From Buttiauxella agrestis ATCC 33320 (GTDB lineage Bacteria > Pseudomonadota > Gammaproteobacteria > Enterobacterales > Enterobacteriaceae), in contig NZ_JMPI01000023.1 of the NCBI RefSeq assembly GCF_000735355.1, positions 1 through 64,000 on the forward strand: a stretch of 64,000 nucleotides of DNA, read 5' to 3'. Positions 49,619 to 59,975 of the stretch are shown here, one piece after another. The position numbers and the translations under genes are program-made. Each line of letters begins with the position of its first letter. The stretch's first letter is position 1. A model generated the notes under the pieces. It worked only from the letters and a program-made list of their open reading frames with translations, was not told the origin of the DNA and did not search any database.

Positions 49619-51553
49619 TTATGAAGACTTGCGTACCCGCAGATACCATTCGCACAGCAGGCGAACTTGTTTACGGGTGTAGCCTTTCTCCATCATACGA
49701 TCGACAAAGTCATCGTGTTTTTTCTGCTCGTCGGTCGAGGTTTTGGCATTGAACGAGATAACGGGCAGCAACTCTTCGGTATTCGAGAACATTTTCTTCT
49801 CGATAACCGTGCGCAGCTTCTCGTAACTGGTCCAGTTAGGGTTACGACCATTATTGTTGGCACGGGCACGCAATACGAAGTTGACGATTTCATTACGGAA
49901 ATCTTTCGGATTGCTGATGCCAGCCGGTTTTTCAATTTTTTCCAGTTCCGCATTCAGTGATTCGCGGTCAAACAACTGACCGGTATCCGGATCGCGGTAC
50001 TCCTGATCCTGAATCCAGAAGTCAGCGTAGGTAACATAACGGTCGAAAATGTTTTGCCCGTACTCTGAGTAAGATTCGAGATACGCCGTTTGAATCTCTT
50101 TCCCGATAAATTCAGCATATTTCGGGATCAGGTAGCCTTTCAAATGCTCGAGGTATTTCTCTGCCACATCTTGCGGGAACTGCTCGCGCTCGATTTGCTG
50201 TTCCAGAACATAGAACAGATGCACCGGGTTTGCCGCCACTTCCACATGGTCAAAGTTGAACACGCGGGAGAGGATTTTGAACGCAAAACGTGTCGATAGC
50301 CCGTTCATGCCTTCGTCCACACCGGCGTAATCACGATACTCCTGGTAGGATTTCGCTTTCGGATCGGTATCCTTCAGACTTTCGCCGTCGTAGACCCGCA
50401 TTTTGGAGTAAATGCTGGAGTTTTCTGGCTCTTTCAGGCGCGACAAAATCGAGAATCGCGACAGCGTTTCCAATGTGCCTGGGGCACATGGCGCGTGTAA
50501 CAATTCGCTGTGGGTGAGCAGTTTTTCGTAGATTTTGATCTCTTCGGAAATCCGCAGGCAATAAGGCACTTTGACGATGTAAACACGGTCAAGGAACGCC
50601 TCATTGTTTTTGTTGTTACGGAACGTTACCCATTCGGATTCGTTCGAGTGCGCCAGAATAATACCGTTAAACGGCAGGGCGGAAATGCCTTCGGTCCCGT
50701 TATAGTTCCCCTCCTGGGTTGCGGTCAGCAACGGGTGGAGCACTTTAATTGGGGCTTTGAACATCTCCACGAATTCCATGATGCCCTGGTTTGCACGGCA
50801 CAGTGCGCCGGAATAACCGTAAGCATCCGGATCGTTTTGCGCATGGTTTTCCAGTTTGCGGATATCCACTTTACCGACCAGCGCCGAGATATCCTGGTTG
50901 TTCTCATCACCGGGTTCAGTTTTGGCAATCGCGATTTGCGCCAGAATCGACGGCCAGACTTTCACCACGCGGAACTTGGTGATGTCGCCACCAAATTCAT
51001 GCAGACGTTTTGCCGCCCACGGCGACATAATCGTGCCGAGATAGCGGGTTGGGACGCCGTACTCTTTTTCAAGAATAGAGGCATCTTCTTGCGGATTGAA
51101 AAGACACAGCGGGTGGTCATTCACCGGGCTGCGTTCACCATTGGCACTGAGCGTGTAAATAGGCACGCGCTGCATCAACGCTTTCAGGCGTTCAGCGAGC
51201 GAGGATTTACCGCCACCGACAGGCCCCAGTAAATAGAGAATCTGTTTCTTCTCTTCCAGGCCCTGGGCCGCATGTTTGAGATAGGCAACAATTTGTTCAA
51301 TGGCTTCTTCCATGCCATAGAACTCTTCAAAAGCCGGATAACGGGAAATCACCCGGTTCGAAAAGAGACGGGACAGCCGTGGCTCTGTGGCAGTATCCAC
51401 CATTACGGGGTCACCGATGGCCATCAATAGCCTTTCTGCCGCATTAGCATAGGCACTGCGATCTTGCTTACAGACAGCAAGAAACTCCTGCAGTGTGAAC
51501 TCTTCGTCCTTGGCAGCTTCATAACGCTGGCGATAGTGATCGAATATATTCAT
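49619..51553 (-). CDS. yeaG: Serine protein kinase YeaG (PrkA family)
   Basis: PrkA-type AAA+/kinase stress protein. In E. coli it is needed for survival of nitrogen starvation and sigma-S responses. The ATG at 51553 (MNIFDHYRQ) gives 644 residues, the E. coli length. Walker A is LLGPVGGGKSSLAE (about 104-117), and the segments NGIILAHSNESEWVTF and CEWYLRVRKSS (end) are conserved. First gene of yeaG-yeaH. The upstream gap of 426 bases (51554-51979) contains the sigma-54 promoter and mipA promoter but no gene. Confidence 0.96.
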   Translation of the reverse strand: MNIFDHYRQRYEAAKDEEFTLQEFLAVCKQDRSAYANAAERLLMAIGDPVMVDTATEPRLSRLFSNRVISRYPAFEEFYGMEEAIEQIVAYLKHAAQGLEEKKQILYLLGPVGGGKSSLAERLKALMQRVPIYTLSANGERSPVNDHPLCLFNPQEDASILEKEYGVPTRYLGTIMSPWAAKRLHEFGGDITKFRVVKVWPSILAQIAIAKTEPGDENNQDISALVGKVDIRKLENHAQNDPDAYGYSGALCRANQGIMEFVEMFKAPIKVLHPLLTATQEGNYNGTEGISALPFNGIILAHSNESEWVTFRNNKNNEAFLDRVYIVKVPYCLRISEEIKIYEKLLTHSELLHAPCAPGTLETLSRFSILSRLKEPENSSIYSKMRVYDGESLKDTDPKAKSYQEYRDYAGVDEGMNGLSTRFAFKILSRVFNFDHVEVAANPVHLFYVLEQQIEREQFPQDVAEKYLEHLKGYLIPKYAEFIGKEIQTAYLESYSEYGQNIFDRYVTYADFWIQDQEYRDPDTGQLFDRESLNAELEKIEKPAGISNPKDFRNEIVNFVLRARANNNGRNPNWTSYEKLRTVIEKKMFSNTEELLPVISFNAKTSTDEQKKHDDFVDRMMEKGYTRKQVRLLCEWYLRVRKSS

Positions 51554-51640
51554 GGCATGCCGTCCTTTCGTTTTTAGCACAGGTTAGAGAGCCGTTCGTA
51601 TGAGTAATGGAGGCCCCCGGAAGACGTCTCCTGAATCTCG

Positions 51641-51656
51641 AGCAACCCTCATGCCA
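51641..51656 (-). promoter_or_regulatory. Sigma-54 promoter of yeaGH
   Basis: On the minus strand TGGCATGAGGGTTGCT matches the sigma-54 consensus TGGCACG-N4-TTGCW with one change and has the exact GG-N10-GC spacing. The start would be about 75 bases before the yeaG ATG. About 75 bases further upstream TGCAAAACTTGCA is a dyad that could be an enhancer-related site. E. coli yeaGH is known to respond to NtrC. Confidence 0.75.
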
Positions 51657-51979
51657 ACTTCATTAGTGGCATTTTCATTGCCTCGTTCAGCGTATTTCAT
51701 CTTCCTAAAATAAAGCGTAGATGGCATTTGCAAAACTTGCATACGGCCGCAAGCCAATTTCAATGACATATCAATAACTCATCCAATTATTTCTCCTTTT
51801 GTTGTAAAGAGAAGCAGCGGGTTTCACCTGCGATTCATAAAACTGAAAAATCAGTGAAACCTGTTTGAGAGATGTTGAATGGTTAATCGGAGGTTTCTGG
51901 AACGTAAAAAATTTGGGGTGAATGGAAAGGAAGGTTACACTCTCATCGCTGATTATTTGATTAAAGGACTTAATGGATT

Positions 51980-52729
51980 GTGAGCAAATTCAAAATTCTT
52001 ACATTGGGGGCGCTAATTGCCTCATCTTTTTCTGCTGTTCACGCCGCTGACGGCCCATGGTCTTTAGGGGCGGCAGCCCTGGTCACACCGAACTTGTACA
52101 AAGGCGATCAGGACCGTGTTTATCCTGTGCCGATGGTGGGTTATGAAGGGGATAATTTTTATCTGCGTGGCCTGACTGCGGGTTATTACCTGTGGAATGA
52201 CCAGACCGACAAGCTGTCTATCACGGCATACTATTCACCGCTCTTTTTCCGCGCGAAAGACAGCAATCTTCATAGTATGCGCCAGTTGAGTAACCGCTAC
52301 GCGACACTGATGGCGGGACTGTCTTACGCCCATTACACGCAATATGGTTTCTTGCGCACGGTACTCGCGGGTGACACGCTGGATAACAGCAATGGTGTGA
52401 CGTGGGACACCGCATGGTTGTATCGCTACACTACTGACCGATTGACCTTAACGCCGGGTATCGGGATTACGTGGAGCAGTGAAAACCAGAACGAATACTA
52501 TTATGGTATCAGCAAGAATGAATCCGCGCGCAGCGGCTTAAATTCTTATGATCCAGATGATAGTTGGGCGCCGTATGTTGAGTTATCTGTTAACTACAAA
52601 CTGACAGATAACTGGAACGTGTTTGGTATGGGCCGCTACATTCGCCTGGCGGATGAAGTCACGAACAGCCCAATGGTTGATAAAGAGTGGACCGGCGTTT
52701 TAATGACCGGAATCACGTATAGTTTCTGA
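51980..52729 (+). CDS. mipA: MltA-interacting outer-membrane protein MipA
   Basis: Outer-membrane beta-barrel scaffold protein that links MltA and PBP1B. The 249-residue protein (E. coli 248) has a signal peptide ending near SAVHAAD. Barrel segments include YPVPMVGYEGDNFYLRGL and AGLSYAHYTQYGFLRT, and the C-terminal strand ends in Phe (GITYSF). The start is GTG at 51980. The first barrel strands differ noticeably from E. coli, while the C-terminal part is close. Confidence 0.93.
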   Translation: MSKFKILTLGALIASSFSAVHAADGPWSLGAAALVTPNLYKGDQDRVYPVPMVGYEGDNFYLRGLTAGYYLWNDQTDKLSITAYYSPLFFRAKDSNLHSMRQLSNRYATLMAGLSYAHYTQYGFLRTVLAGDTLDNSNGVTWDTAWLYRYTTDRLTLTPGIGITWSSENQNEYYYGISKNESARSGLNSYDPDDSWAPYVELSVNYKLTDNWNVFGMGRYIRLADEVTNSPMVDKEWTGVLMTGITYSF

Positions 52730-52750
52730 TAGTGCAGTTAATGTATTGAT

Positions 52751-52773
52751 GCGGGGCGCTTGCGCCCCGTTTG
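52751..52773 (+). terminator. Terminator-like hairpin after mipA
   Basis: CGGGGCGC pairs with GCGCCCCG around TT, followed by a short TTTGCATT tail. Weak T tail. Confidence 0.55.
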
Positions 52774-52807
52774 CATTATTGTGGTGCAACAGTTTTGGAG
52801 GGATGTC

Positions 52808-53659
52808 ATGGCAAAACAAATTCTCTTTTCTGATTCACAACTCTTACCCGCAATCGGGCAGGGAACCTGGTACATGGGTGAGCACGCAGCGCACCATACA
52901 GATGAGGTGAATGCACTGCGAGCGGGGATAGATCTCGGGTTAACGCTAATCGACACCGCTGAAATGTATGCCAATGGCAGCGCCGAGAAAGTGGTTGGAG
53001 AGGCCATCAGCGGCAGGCGAGATGAGGTTTTCCTGGTCTCGAAAGTATACCCGTGGAATGCAGGAGAGCAGAGCGCCATCACTGCCTGCGAAAATAGCCT
53101 CAAACGGTTGAAAACCGATTATCTCGATCTCTATTTATTGCACTGGCGTGGGGATATCCCGCTTGAAGAAACCGTCAGTGTGATGCAACACCTTGTGGCT
53201 CAGGGCAAAATTCGCCGTTGGGGTGTATCCAACCTCGACTACAGCGATATGCAGGAACTGTGGAATGTGGCAGGCGGGCACGAGTGCGCCACCAATCAGG
53301 TGCTTTACCATCTTGCTTCGCGCGGCATTGAATATGACTTATTGCCGTGGAGCCAGCAGCAACGTATGCCGGTTATGGCATATTGCCCATTAGCGCAGGC
53401 CGGGCGTTTGCGTAGCGGGTTGATGAATCATCCGGTACTTAACCAACTCGCGAATCATAAAGGCGCGACGGTTGCGCAACTGCTCTTAGCCTGGGTCATT
53501 CACCATGATAGTGTTATCGCGATTCCAAAAGCGGGAACTGTGGCGCATGTAAAAGAAAATGCTGCAGCGCTGGAGATTGAGTTGAGTCAGGAAGAGATTG
53601 AGCTGATGGAAAAGGCGTTTCCGGCACCGGGCCGCAAAACGCCTTTAGATATGGTTTAA
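52808..53659 (+). CDS. yeaE: Aldo-keto reductase YeaE
   Basis: NADPH-dependent TIM-barrel aldo-keto reductase, active on methylglyoxal in E. coli. The ATG at 52808, preceded by GGAGGGATG, gives 283 residues (E. coli 284). The tetrad is visible: Asp and Tyr in LIDTAEMYANG (about 45-55), Lys in LVSKVYPW (about 76) and His in LYLLHWRGD (about 110). The cofactor segment AIPKAGTVAHVKENA is near 240. Convergent with yeaD; stop codons overlap. A methylglyoxal synthase-like gene is also in the window. Confidence 0.94.
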   Translation: MAKQILFSDSQLLPAIGQGTWYMGEHAAHHTDEVNALRAGIDLGLTLIDTAEMYANGSAEKVVGEAISGRRDEVFLVSKVYPWNAGEQSAITACENSLKRLKTDYLDLYLLHWRGDIPLEETVSVMQHLVAQGKIRRWGVSNLDYSDMQELWNVAGGHECATNQVLYHLASRGIEYDLLPWSQQQRMPVMAYCPLAQAGRLRSGLMNHPVLNQLANHKGATVAQLLLAWVIHHDSVIAIPKAGTVAHVKENAAALEIELSQEEIELMEKAFPAPGRKTPLDMV

Positions 53660-54543
53660 GCTTTTTTCGCTACACGCAGTGTTGCCGCTAAACGCGCTGG
53701 CTTATCTGCCGTTGCTTTTTGCGGTGCACTGGCGCATGCCGTTTCGATGCACACGAAAGTTTTATAGCCTTCGTCTGGCATATCAGCCATAGAGACAGAC
53801 AGAGCCGGGCCTGGGTTCCAGCCAACGACGTTGATATGGTGATGATGAATCACATCAATGCTGCGGTTCAGGCTCGCATCGTGAATTACGCTGCACTCTT
53901 CTGGCTCCAGATAGACGCGGTCGGTACGGTCCGGGAAAGTTTGCACGCCGTCGGTTAACTGGCCGAGAGAAGCATTCAGCACTTTATCGATATATTTGTT
54001 GCCCAGCCCGCTCACTTTCACATCAGCAATATCGCCAACATTGAAGTAAGTGTGCAGTGCAGAGTTCACTTCAAACTCGCCGTGTGCTTCCAGTTCCATC
54101 TCACAGGTTTTACCCAGCTTGTAACGTGCATACAGGGTAAAGTCATGTGGCCAGTATTTGCGAGTGGCATCGCTGCTTTGCAGTTCGAAAGTCAGTGAAA
54201 CACCGCTTTCATCTTCATTATGTGCAGTCAATGCCCATGGCAGATTACGCGCAAAACCGTGTGCTGGCAGATCGGCTTGTGCGCCTGGGCCAAACCATGG
54301 CCAGCAGATTGGCACGCCACCGCGAATAGCTTTGCCGTTCTGGAAAGGCGTATTGTCGCTCAACCACAGTACTTCTTCTTCACCAGCAGGCTTCCACGAC
54401 AAAAGGTGTGCGCCTTGTAAAGTAAAGGAACCGCGAGCTTGTGGATGGTCGACCACGATAGCTTCCAGCTCGTCAATCTTGCGAAGAGACACGGACGGAG
54501 TAATTTGTTCAATAACCGGAAGGGCAAAAATTTTATTAATCAT
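53656..54543 (-). CDS. yeaD: D-hexose-6-phosphate mutarotase YeaD
   Basis: Aldose-1-epimerase-fold enzyme of 295 residues (E. coli 294) that equilibrates glucose-6-phosphate anomers. Visible segments are GAHLLSWKP (substrate pocket), GVPICWPWFG, the His pair region LPAHGFARNLPW and ALHTYFNVGD. It lies 76 bases after gapA on the same strand, across the gapA terminator, and readthrough probably supplies it. Confidence 0.94.
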   Translation of the reverse strand: MINKIFALPVIEQITPSVSLRKIDELEAIVVDHPQARGSFTLQGAHLLSWKPAGEEEVLWLSDNTPFQNGKAIRGGVPICWPWFGPGAQADLPAHGFARNLPWALTAHNEDESGVSLTFELQSSDATRKYWPHDFTLYARYKLGKTCEMELEAHGEFEVNSALHTYFNVGDIADVKVSGLGNKYIDKVLNASLGQLTDGVQTFPDRTDRVYLEPEECSVIHDASLNRSIDVIHHHHINVVGWNPGPALSVSMADMPDEGYKTFVCIETACASAPQKATADKPARLAATLRVAKKA

Positions 54544-54568
54544 TTGTTCAACCTATCGATCAAAGGCG

Positions 54569-54598
54569 AAAAAAAAGGGCGACCACAGTCGCCCTTCA
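54569..54598 (-). terminator. Terminator after gapA
   Basis: On the minus strand AAGGGCGAC pairs with GTCGCCCTT around TGTG, followed by eight T. It lies between gapA and yeaD. Confidence 0.9.
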
Positions 54599-54619
54599 GG
54601 ATTAATGACTCATCTCAAC

Positions 54620-55627
<1,008 letters not shown>

Positions 55628-55658
55628 CTATTTGTTAGTGAATAAAAGGTTGCCTGTA

Positions 55659-55686
55659 AAATTACAAAAACCTTACTCAGCGTCAA
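55659..55686 (-). promoter_or_regulatory. gapA promoter P1-like
   Basis: On the minus strand TTGACG (55686-55681), a 16-base spacer and TAATTT (55664-55659) lie about 45 bases before gapA; the region resembles E. coli gapA P1. Confidence 0.6.
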
Positions 55687-55824
55687 GCGGAATCGTGTCA
55701 ATCATTGCGACAAATCAATCCTATGGACATCATTTGAACGACTGAACCGCCTCGCGCTTCCCTTTTGGCTCTTTATCCAAATGGGGACGATGCGAGGAAT
55801 TTTAAAGATCAATTCCAACAAGAA

Positions 55825-55840
55825 TGTGACGGCGATCACA
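55825..55840. promoter_or_regulatory. CRP site between gapA and msrB
   Basis: TGTGACGGCGATCACA is a perfect TGTGA-N6-TCACA site. Within 55616-55961 it can act on gapA (minus), as CRP does in E. coli, or on msrB. No gene is seen in this interval. Confidence 0.8.
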
Positions 55841-55961
55841 ATTGACGCTGCGTTAGAAATTCAGGGCTAAGTTTAGAACAAAAAAGAGCACGGCGTTGTT
55901 AATTTTTTGTTAGAATCATGCTGTTATCAGTTACAGTACCCACGGCACGAGATGTACGCAT

Positions 55962-56375
55962 ATGGCTAATCAATTACCTCCTGATTCATCTAAAAAAAAC
56001 CTGTCTGAAATGCAGTTCTATGTCACGCAGAAACATGGCACTGAGCCACCGTTTTCTGGGCGTTTACTGCATAACAAACGTGATGGTGTCTATCATTGCC
56101 TGGTCTGTGATGCACCGCTCTTTATGTCAGAGTCCAAATATGACTCAGGCTGCGGCTGGCCTAGCTTCTACGAGCCAGTGAGCGACGACGCTATCCGCTA
56201 TATCAAAGATTTTTCACATGGTATGGAACGTGTTGAGATCCGTTGCAGCAACTGTGAGGCGCATTTAGGGCATGTATTCCCCGACGGTCCGCAGCCTACC
56301 GGTGAGCGCTACTGCGTAAACTCAGCCTCGTTAAACTTCACTGATGATAAAAACGGTGAACAAACTGAAGGTTGA
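55962..56375 (+). CDS. msrB: Peptide-methionine (R)-S-oxide reductase MsrB
   Basis: Cytoplasmic repair enzyme, 137 residues as in E. coli. Structural zinc Cys are in YHCLVC (Cys46, Cys49) and [13 protein letters not shown] (about 95, 98). The catalytic Cys is in [11 protein letters not shown] (about 118). It is divergent from gapA and followed by yeaC after 39 bases. Confidence 0.97.
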   Translation: MANQLPPDSSKKNLSEMQFYVTQKHGTEPPFSGRLLHNKRDGVYHCLVCDAPLFMSESKYDSGCGWPSFYEPVSDDAIRYIKDFSHGMERVEIRCSNCEAHLGHVFPDGPQPTGERYCVNSASLNFTDDKNGEQTEG

Positions 56376-56414
56376 AAAATCGATTCAGCAAATTATTCCA
56401 CAGGAACTTGCCGC

Positions 56415-56693
56415 ATGATGAACCTGGACGAAATGTTAGACACAATGACACCGGAAGTTTATCAACGTCTGGTGACCGCTGTTGAGCTGGGAAAATGGCC
56501 TGACGGTGTGGCGCTGACTCCTGACCAAAAAGAGAACAGCCTGCAACTGGTGATGATGTGGCAGACGCGCCACAACACTGACCCGCAACATATGACCATT
56601 GGCACCGATGGCAATATCGTGATGAAGAGTAAGCAGCAACTTAAAGCAGAGTTTGGCATTGAGCCTGCACCGATTGTGACAGTGAAGCTCTGA
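56415..56693 (+). CDS. yeaC: YeaC, DUF1315 family protein
   Basis: Small soluble protein of 92 residues (E. coli 90) of unknown function. Conserved segments are MTPEVYQRLVTAVELGKWPDG and KENSLQLVMMWQ. Two ATGs are adjacent; the first is better spaced from AGGAA. It probably shares the msrB transcript. Confidence 0.92.
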   Translation: MMNLDEMLDTMTPEVYQRLVTAVELGKWPDGVALTPDQKENSLQLVMMWQTRHNTDPQHMTIGTDGNIVMKSKQQLKAEFGIEPAPIVTVKL

Positions 56694-56698
56694 ATTTG

Positions 56699-56727
56699 AA
56701 AAGGCGGGTAACATTGCGTTGCCCGCC
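56699..56727 (-). terminator. Terminator between yeaC and the chitinase gene
   Basis: GGCGGGTAAC pairs with GTTGCCCGCC (one G-T pair). On the minus strand the stem is followed by TTTTC, so it mainly serves the chitinase gene. Confidence 0.7.
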
Positions 56728-56742
56728 ATACACGCTGATTTA

Positions 56743-58014
56743 TTAATGCTCGGTTTTAATGCCTAAATCTTTGGCTAACTCTTTCGCCAGTTTATTGTTG
56801 TCATCCGCGCCGTACTCCCAGAACATTGCACCGCCTAATCCTTTCGCTTTGATGTACTCCGCCTTGATTGCCACAGAACGTGGGTTCTCATACGAAATAG
56901 CGAACAGATCTTTGCCTTCAGCAGACTTAATGGTCAGATACGGAACATGCGCATCGTTATCCCAGTTTTCCGTAAAGCGCTTTTGGGGATCGTTAAGCAG
57001 TTTGCTGACAATATCGTTGTATTTCATATAACTGTCTTTAGTCAGGTCAACGCCCATAGACATAAACAAGGCTTTCTCGGCATCGCCGAAATAGGGCTGT
57101 GTCACCGGGTTTTTGGCGGCGTCTGGTTTATCCCAATCAATGCCTGGTTCGGTTGCACGTTTAGGGATTCGCCCGTAGAAGCCAATTCCCAGGTTCATCT
57201 GCGCAGGTTTCAAACCGGCTTTAATGTAGTTATCAACGACAAAGTTAACGTTGTAGTTATCTGCGGCGGCCACGGTTGGCCAGGTTTTTGAATCATAAAG
57301 ATTGGCGTTAAAATATTGCGTGCCATACGCCATGTCGTAGGTCATCAGATTGATGTAATCCAGCGCTGGCGCAATGGCTTTTACATCCACCCACTCGGTT
57401 GGACTTTTCACGTTAGCGCCCACGGCGATGGTCAGGAGTTTTTCTTTACCTAACGCGGCCCGCAGTTCGTTGAGTAGCGCAGTGAAGTTCGCTTTATCCT
57501 CCGGCAGGCTATTCACCAAACCCCACGCCCCATTCACCGGATACTCCCAGTCAAGATCGATGCCATCCAGCCCGTAGCGTTTAATCACTTCCTGCGCCGA
57601 GCGGATAAATATCGCACGGTTTTCTGGTGTCGCCGCAGCACCTGAGAAGCCACGCGCGCCCCAACCGCCAACCGATAGCAGCACTTTCAGGGAAGGGTTC
57701 TGTTTACGCAGATCGGGGATCTTTTCCAGATCGGCCATCACTTTCGGTGACAGCCAAATCTGATGCAGTTTCGACGCATCCTTCAGGGCAGGGTTTGTTT
57801 CGTCTTTTTCATCGTTATAAATCAGACCGAACGAATAGTTGAGGTGCGTTATCTGGCGCACATCGAGTTTATCTATATCGCCGCCCGGTCCGGCTGTGAC
57901 GTCGCCTCCACCGTTGAAATAACCGACTGAGAGGTAAGAGCTTGCCTGAGCCACACCGGCACAAGCGATCTGTATCACTGCCAGTAACGGCAGCAGTTTA
58001 CGCGTGAAGACCAT
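56743..58014 (-). CDS. Secreted GH18 chitinase
   Basis: Glycoside hydrolase family 18 enzyme predicted to cleave chitin. The ATG at 58014, preceded by GAGGAA, gives 423 residues with a signal peptide ending near AGVAQAS; the frame open to 58095 has no support. The catalytic motif DxxDxDxE is intact in GLDGIDLDWEYP (about residues 135-146), with SVGGWG upstream (about 113), NLMTYDMAYG and the C-terminal GGAMFWEYGAD. No chitin-binding domain is attached. E. coli K-12 lacks a gene here between yeaC and pncA, so it is an accessory gene. Confidence 0.92.
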   Translation of the reverse strand: MVFTRKLLPLLAVIQIACAGVAQASSYLSVGYFNGGGDVTAGPGGDIDKLDVRQITHLNYSFGLIYNDEKDETNPALKDASKLHQIWLSPKVMADLEKIPDLRKQNPSLKVLLSVGGWGARGFSGAAATPENRAIFIRSAQEVIKRYGLDGIDLDWEYPVNGAWGLVNSLPEDKANFTALLNELRAALGKEKLLTIAVGANVKSPTEWVDVKAIAPALDYINLMTYDMAYGTQYFNANLYDSKTWPTVAAADNYNVNFVVDNYIKAGLKPAQMNLGIGFYGRIPKRATEPGIDWDKPDAAKNPVTQPYFGDAEKALFMSMGVDLTKDSYMKYNDIVSKLLNDPQKRFTENWDNDAHVPYLTIKSAEGKDLFAISYENPRSVAIKAEYIKAKGLGGAMFWEYGADDNNKLAKELAKDLGIKTEH

Positions 58015-58113
58015 AGGGTAGTTCCTCTTTGACGAGCAAGCCTTCAGTAACCAGAGGGAACGGAAGGCAAAATAAACGCAGCTAAGTTGCTGCATTAATA
58101 AACAAATTCATTA

Positions 58114-58127
58114 TGAGAGCGCTCTCA
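58114..58127. promoter_or_regulatory. LacI-type operator palindrome upstream of the chitinase gene
   Basis: TGAGAGCGCTCTCA is a perfect 14-bp palindrome with the central CG and outer TGA/TCA typical of LacI/GalR operators. It lies 100 bases before the chitinase ATG. No LacI-family gene is in the window. Confidence 0.6.
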
Positions 58128-58218
58128 GAAATGAGCGAGCAATAAAAGTTAAGAATGAGAGCGGAATCGAATAAAGAAAGGAGGGCGCTTTCACGCCCTG
58201 GGGAGCCGGGTCAGTAAT

Positions 58219-58848
58219 TTAGTAAGTAAAATCAGCCAGTGTCATTAGCGTTGCGCCAGCGGCAGACATATCCTGGTACGCTCGCAGACCATCCTGAGGA
58301 TGCAGATTCACCGCGCGGCAGCCATCTGTAATCACTGTGACTTCATAACCGAGCGACAGGGCGTCGAGCACGGTGAACTTCACGCAATAGTCCGTCGCCA
58401 GGCCAATTACCACGAGCTGTTTAATCTCATTGCGGTAGAGCCAGTCATCGAGCTGAGTTTTCTGACGATGCCCGTTATCGAAAAACGCGCTGTAGCTATC
58501 AATCTGCGGGTTTTCACCTTTTTGAAAAACAGCCTCTATTTCATGAGTATTGAGCAAAGGATGGAGCTTTGCCCCTTCGCTGTCCTGCACGCAATGATCC
58601 GGCCACCAGGTTTGGCGAAGTCCATCGAGTTTCCCCTGTGAAAACGGTTCGGTTCGCTGAACGCTGGCAAAACTCCCATGATTGGCGGGGTGCCAGTCCT
58701 GGGTTGCAACCACGACATCACCCTTTGCTTTGCAGTAGCTTATCAAGGTGTTAGCGAGATCAATCGTGCTATCACCTTCCGGGACTGCGAGTGCGCCACC
58801 GGCACAAAAATCATTTTGTAAATCAACCAATAACAAAGCACGTTTCAT
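58219..58848 (-). CDS. pncA: Nicotinamidase PncA
   Basis: Cytoplasmic amidase that converts nicotinamide to nicotinate in NAD salvage; it also activates pyrazinamide. The 209-residue protein has the triad: Asp9 (LVDLQNDF), Lys in VFQKGENP (about 110) and Cys in GLATDYCVKF (about 155). Metal ligands lie in TQDWHPANHGSF. Nine bases after ansA, so co-transcribed. Confidence 0.96.
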   Translation of the reverse strand: MKRALLLVDLQNDFCAGGALAVPEGDSTIDLANTLISYCKAKGDVVVATQDWHPANHGSFASVQRTEPFSQGKLDGLRQTWWPDHCVQDSEGAKLHPLLNTHEIEAVFQKGENPQIDSYSAFFDNGHRQKTQLDDWLYRNEIKQLVVIGLATDYCVKFTVLDALSLGYEVTVITDGCRAVNLHPQDGLRAYQDMSAAGATLMTLADFTY

Positions 58849-58857
58849 GGTTTCTCC

Positions 58858-59874
58858 TTACTCATCTGGAGTGAGTTCGCCACGTAAGTTAAGCGACATC
58901 GCTTCGCGTATGGCCTGCACGTCGAGATTCTGGCTAAGCAAATAATGAAGTTTAGTCAGCGTGGCCTCTACCGTCATATCATAGCCACTGATAACGCCTG
59001 CCTGAGCCAGCGCATTACCTGTGGCATAACCCCCCATATTCACTTTCCCGGACATACATTGCGTGAGATTTACCACCACAATGCCGCGTGAAGAGGCTTC
59101 TTGTAACTCCTTGAGGAACGCGCCGTGCTGTGGCGCATTGCCCACGCCATAGGAACGCAATATCAACGCTTTTACCGGCTGGCGTAAGAAGTTACCGACC
59201 ACATCTGCCGAAATGCCCGGATAAATCGTTACCACGCCAATCGGCTGCGGTGTAATCGGGTGAACGATCAGTTCTCCTTCACCGTGCGGCGCAGGTGGCG
59301 TATTCAGGCGGCGAATGTGAATTCCCGCTTCAAGCAACGGTGCCAAATTGGGTGAGGCAAAAGCATCGAAACCGTCAGCGTGCGCTTTGGTGGTGCGGTT
59401 GCCGCGATACAGACGATTATTAAAGAACAATGTGACTTCATTAATCGGGAAATTTGCCGCCACATATAAAGAGTTGAGCAGGTTAATCTGCCCATCCGAG
59501 CGCAATTCAGCTAATGGGATCTGTGAGCCGGTCACAATCACGGGCTTGCTGAGATTTTCCAGCATGAACGACAGCGCTGAGGCGGTGAATGCCATCGTGT
59601 CAGTGCCGTGCAAAATCACGAAACCGTCGTATTCGTCGTAATGCGCTTTGATGTCATCGGCGATGTGCTGCCAGTCCTCGGGGGTCATATCCGAGGAGTC
59701 CATCAGCGGCTGATATTCATGAATGGTGAAATCAGGCATTTCCTGGCGGTGGAATTCTGGCATCAACGCCAACTGGCGTTGCAGGTGCCCGGAAACGGGA
59801 ATGTAACCGTGTTCAGATCGTTGCATACCGATAGTACCGCCGGTATAGGCAACGTAGATGGATTTCTTTTGCAT
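58858..59874 (-). CDS. ansA: L-asparaginase I (AnsA)
   Basis: Cytoplasmic type I asparaginase, 338 residues as in E. coli. Catalytic Thr residues are in YTGGTIGM (about residue 14) and ILHGTDTMAFTASALSF (about 91, with Asp92). No signal peptide, which separates it from periplasmic AnsB. It heads the ansA-pncA pair. A hairpin at about 59901-59926 lies between it and sppA. Confidence 0.96.
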   Translation of the reverse strand: MQKKSIYVAYTGGTIGMQRSEHGYIPVSGHLQRQLALMPEFHRQEMPDFTIHEYQPLMDSSDMTPEDWQHIADDIKAHYDEYDGFVILHGTDTMAFTASALSFMLENLSKPVIVTGSQIPLAELRSDGQINLLNSLYVAANFPINEVTLFFNNRLYRGNRTTKAHADGFDAFASPNLAPLLEAGIHIRRLNTPPAPHGEGELIVHPITPQPIGVVTIYPGISADVVGNFLRQPVKALILRSYGVGNAPQHGAFLKELQEASSRGIVVVNLTQCMSGKVNMGGYATGNALAQAGVISGYDMTVEATLTKLHYLLSQNLDVQAIREAMSLNLRGELTPDE

Positions 59875-59975
59875 GGAATGGTTTCACATCAGCAATATAG
59901 GGCGGGTAAACGAAGTGTCACCCGCCTTAAAAAGCGGTGGACGGCGCGACGCTCATCCACCCGGGAAGTTATGAA

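Noticed and set aside
59901..59926. Hairpin GGCGGGT...ACCCGCC between sppA and ansA
   Set aside because: Long loop and no T run on the minus strand, so not called as a terminator.
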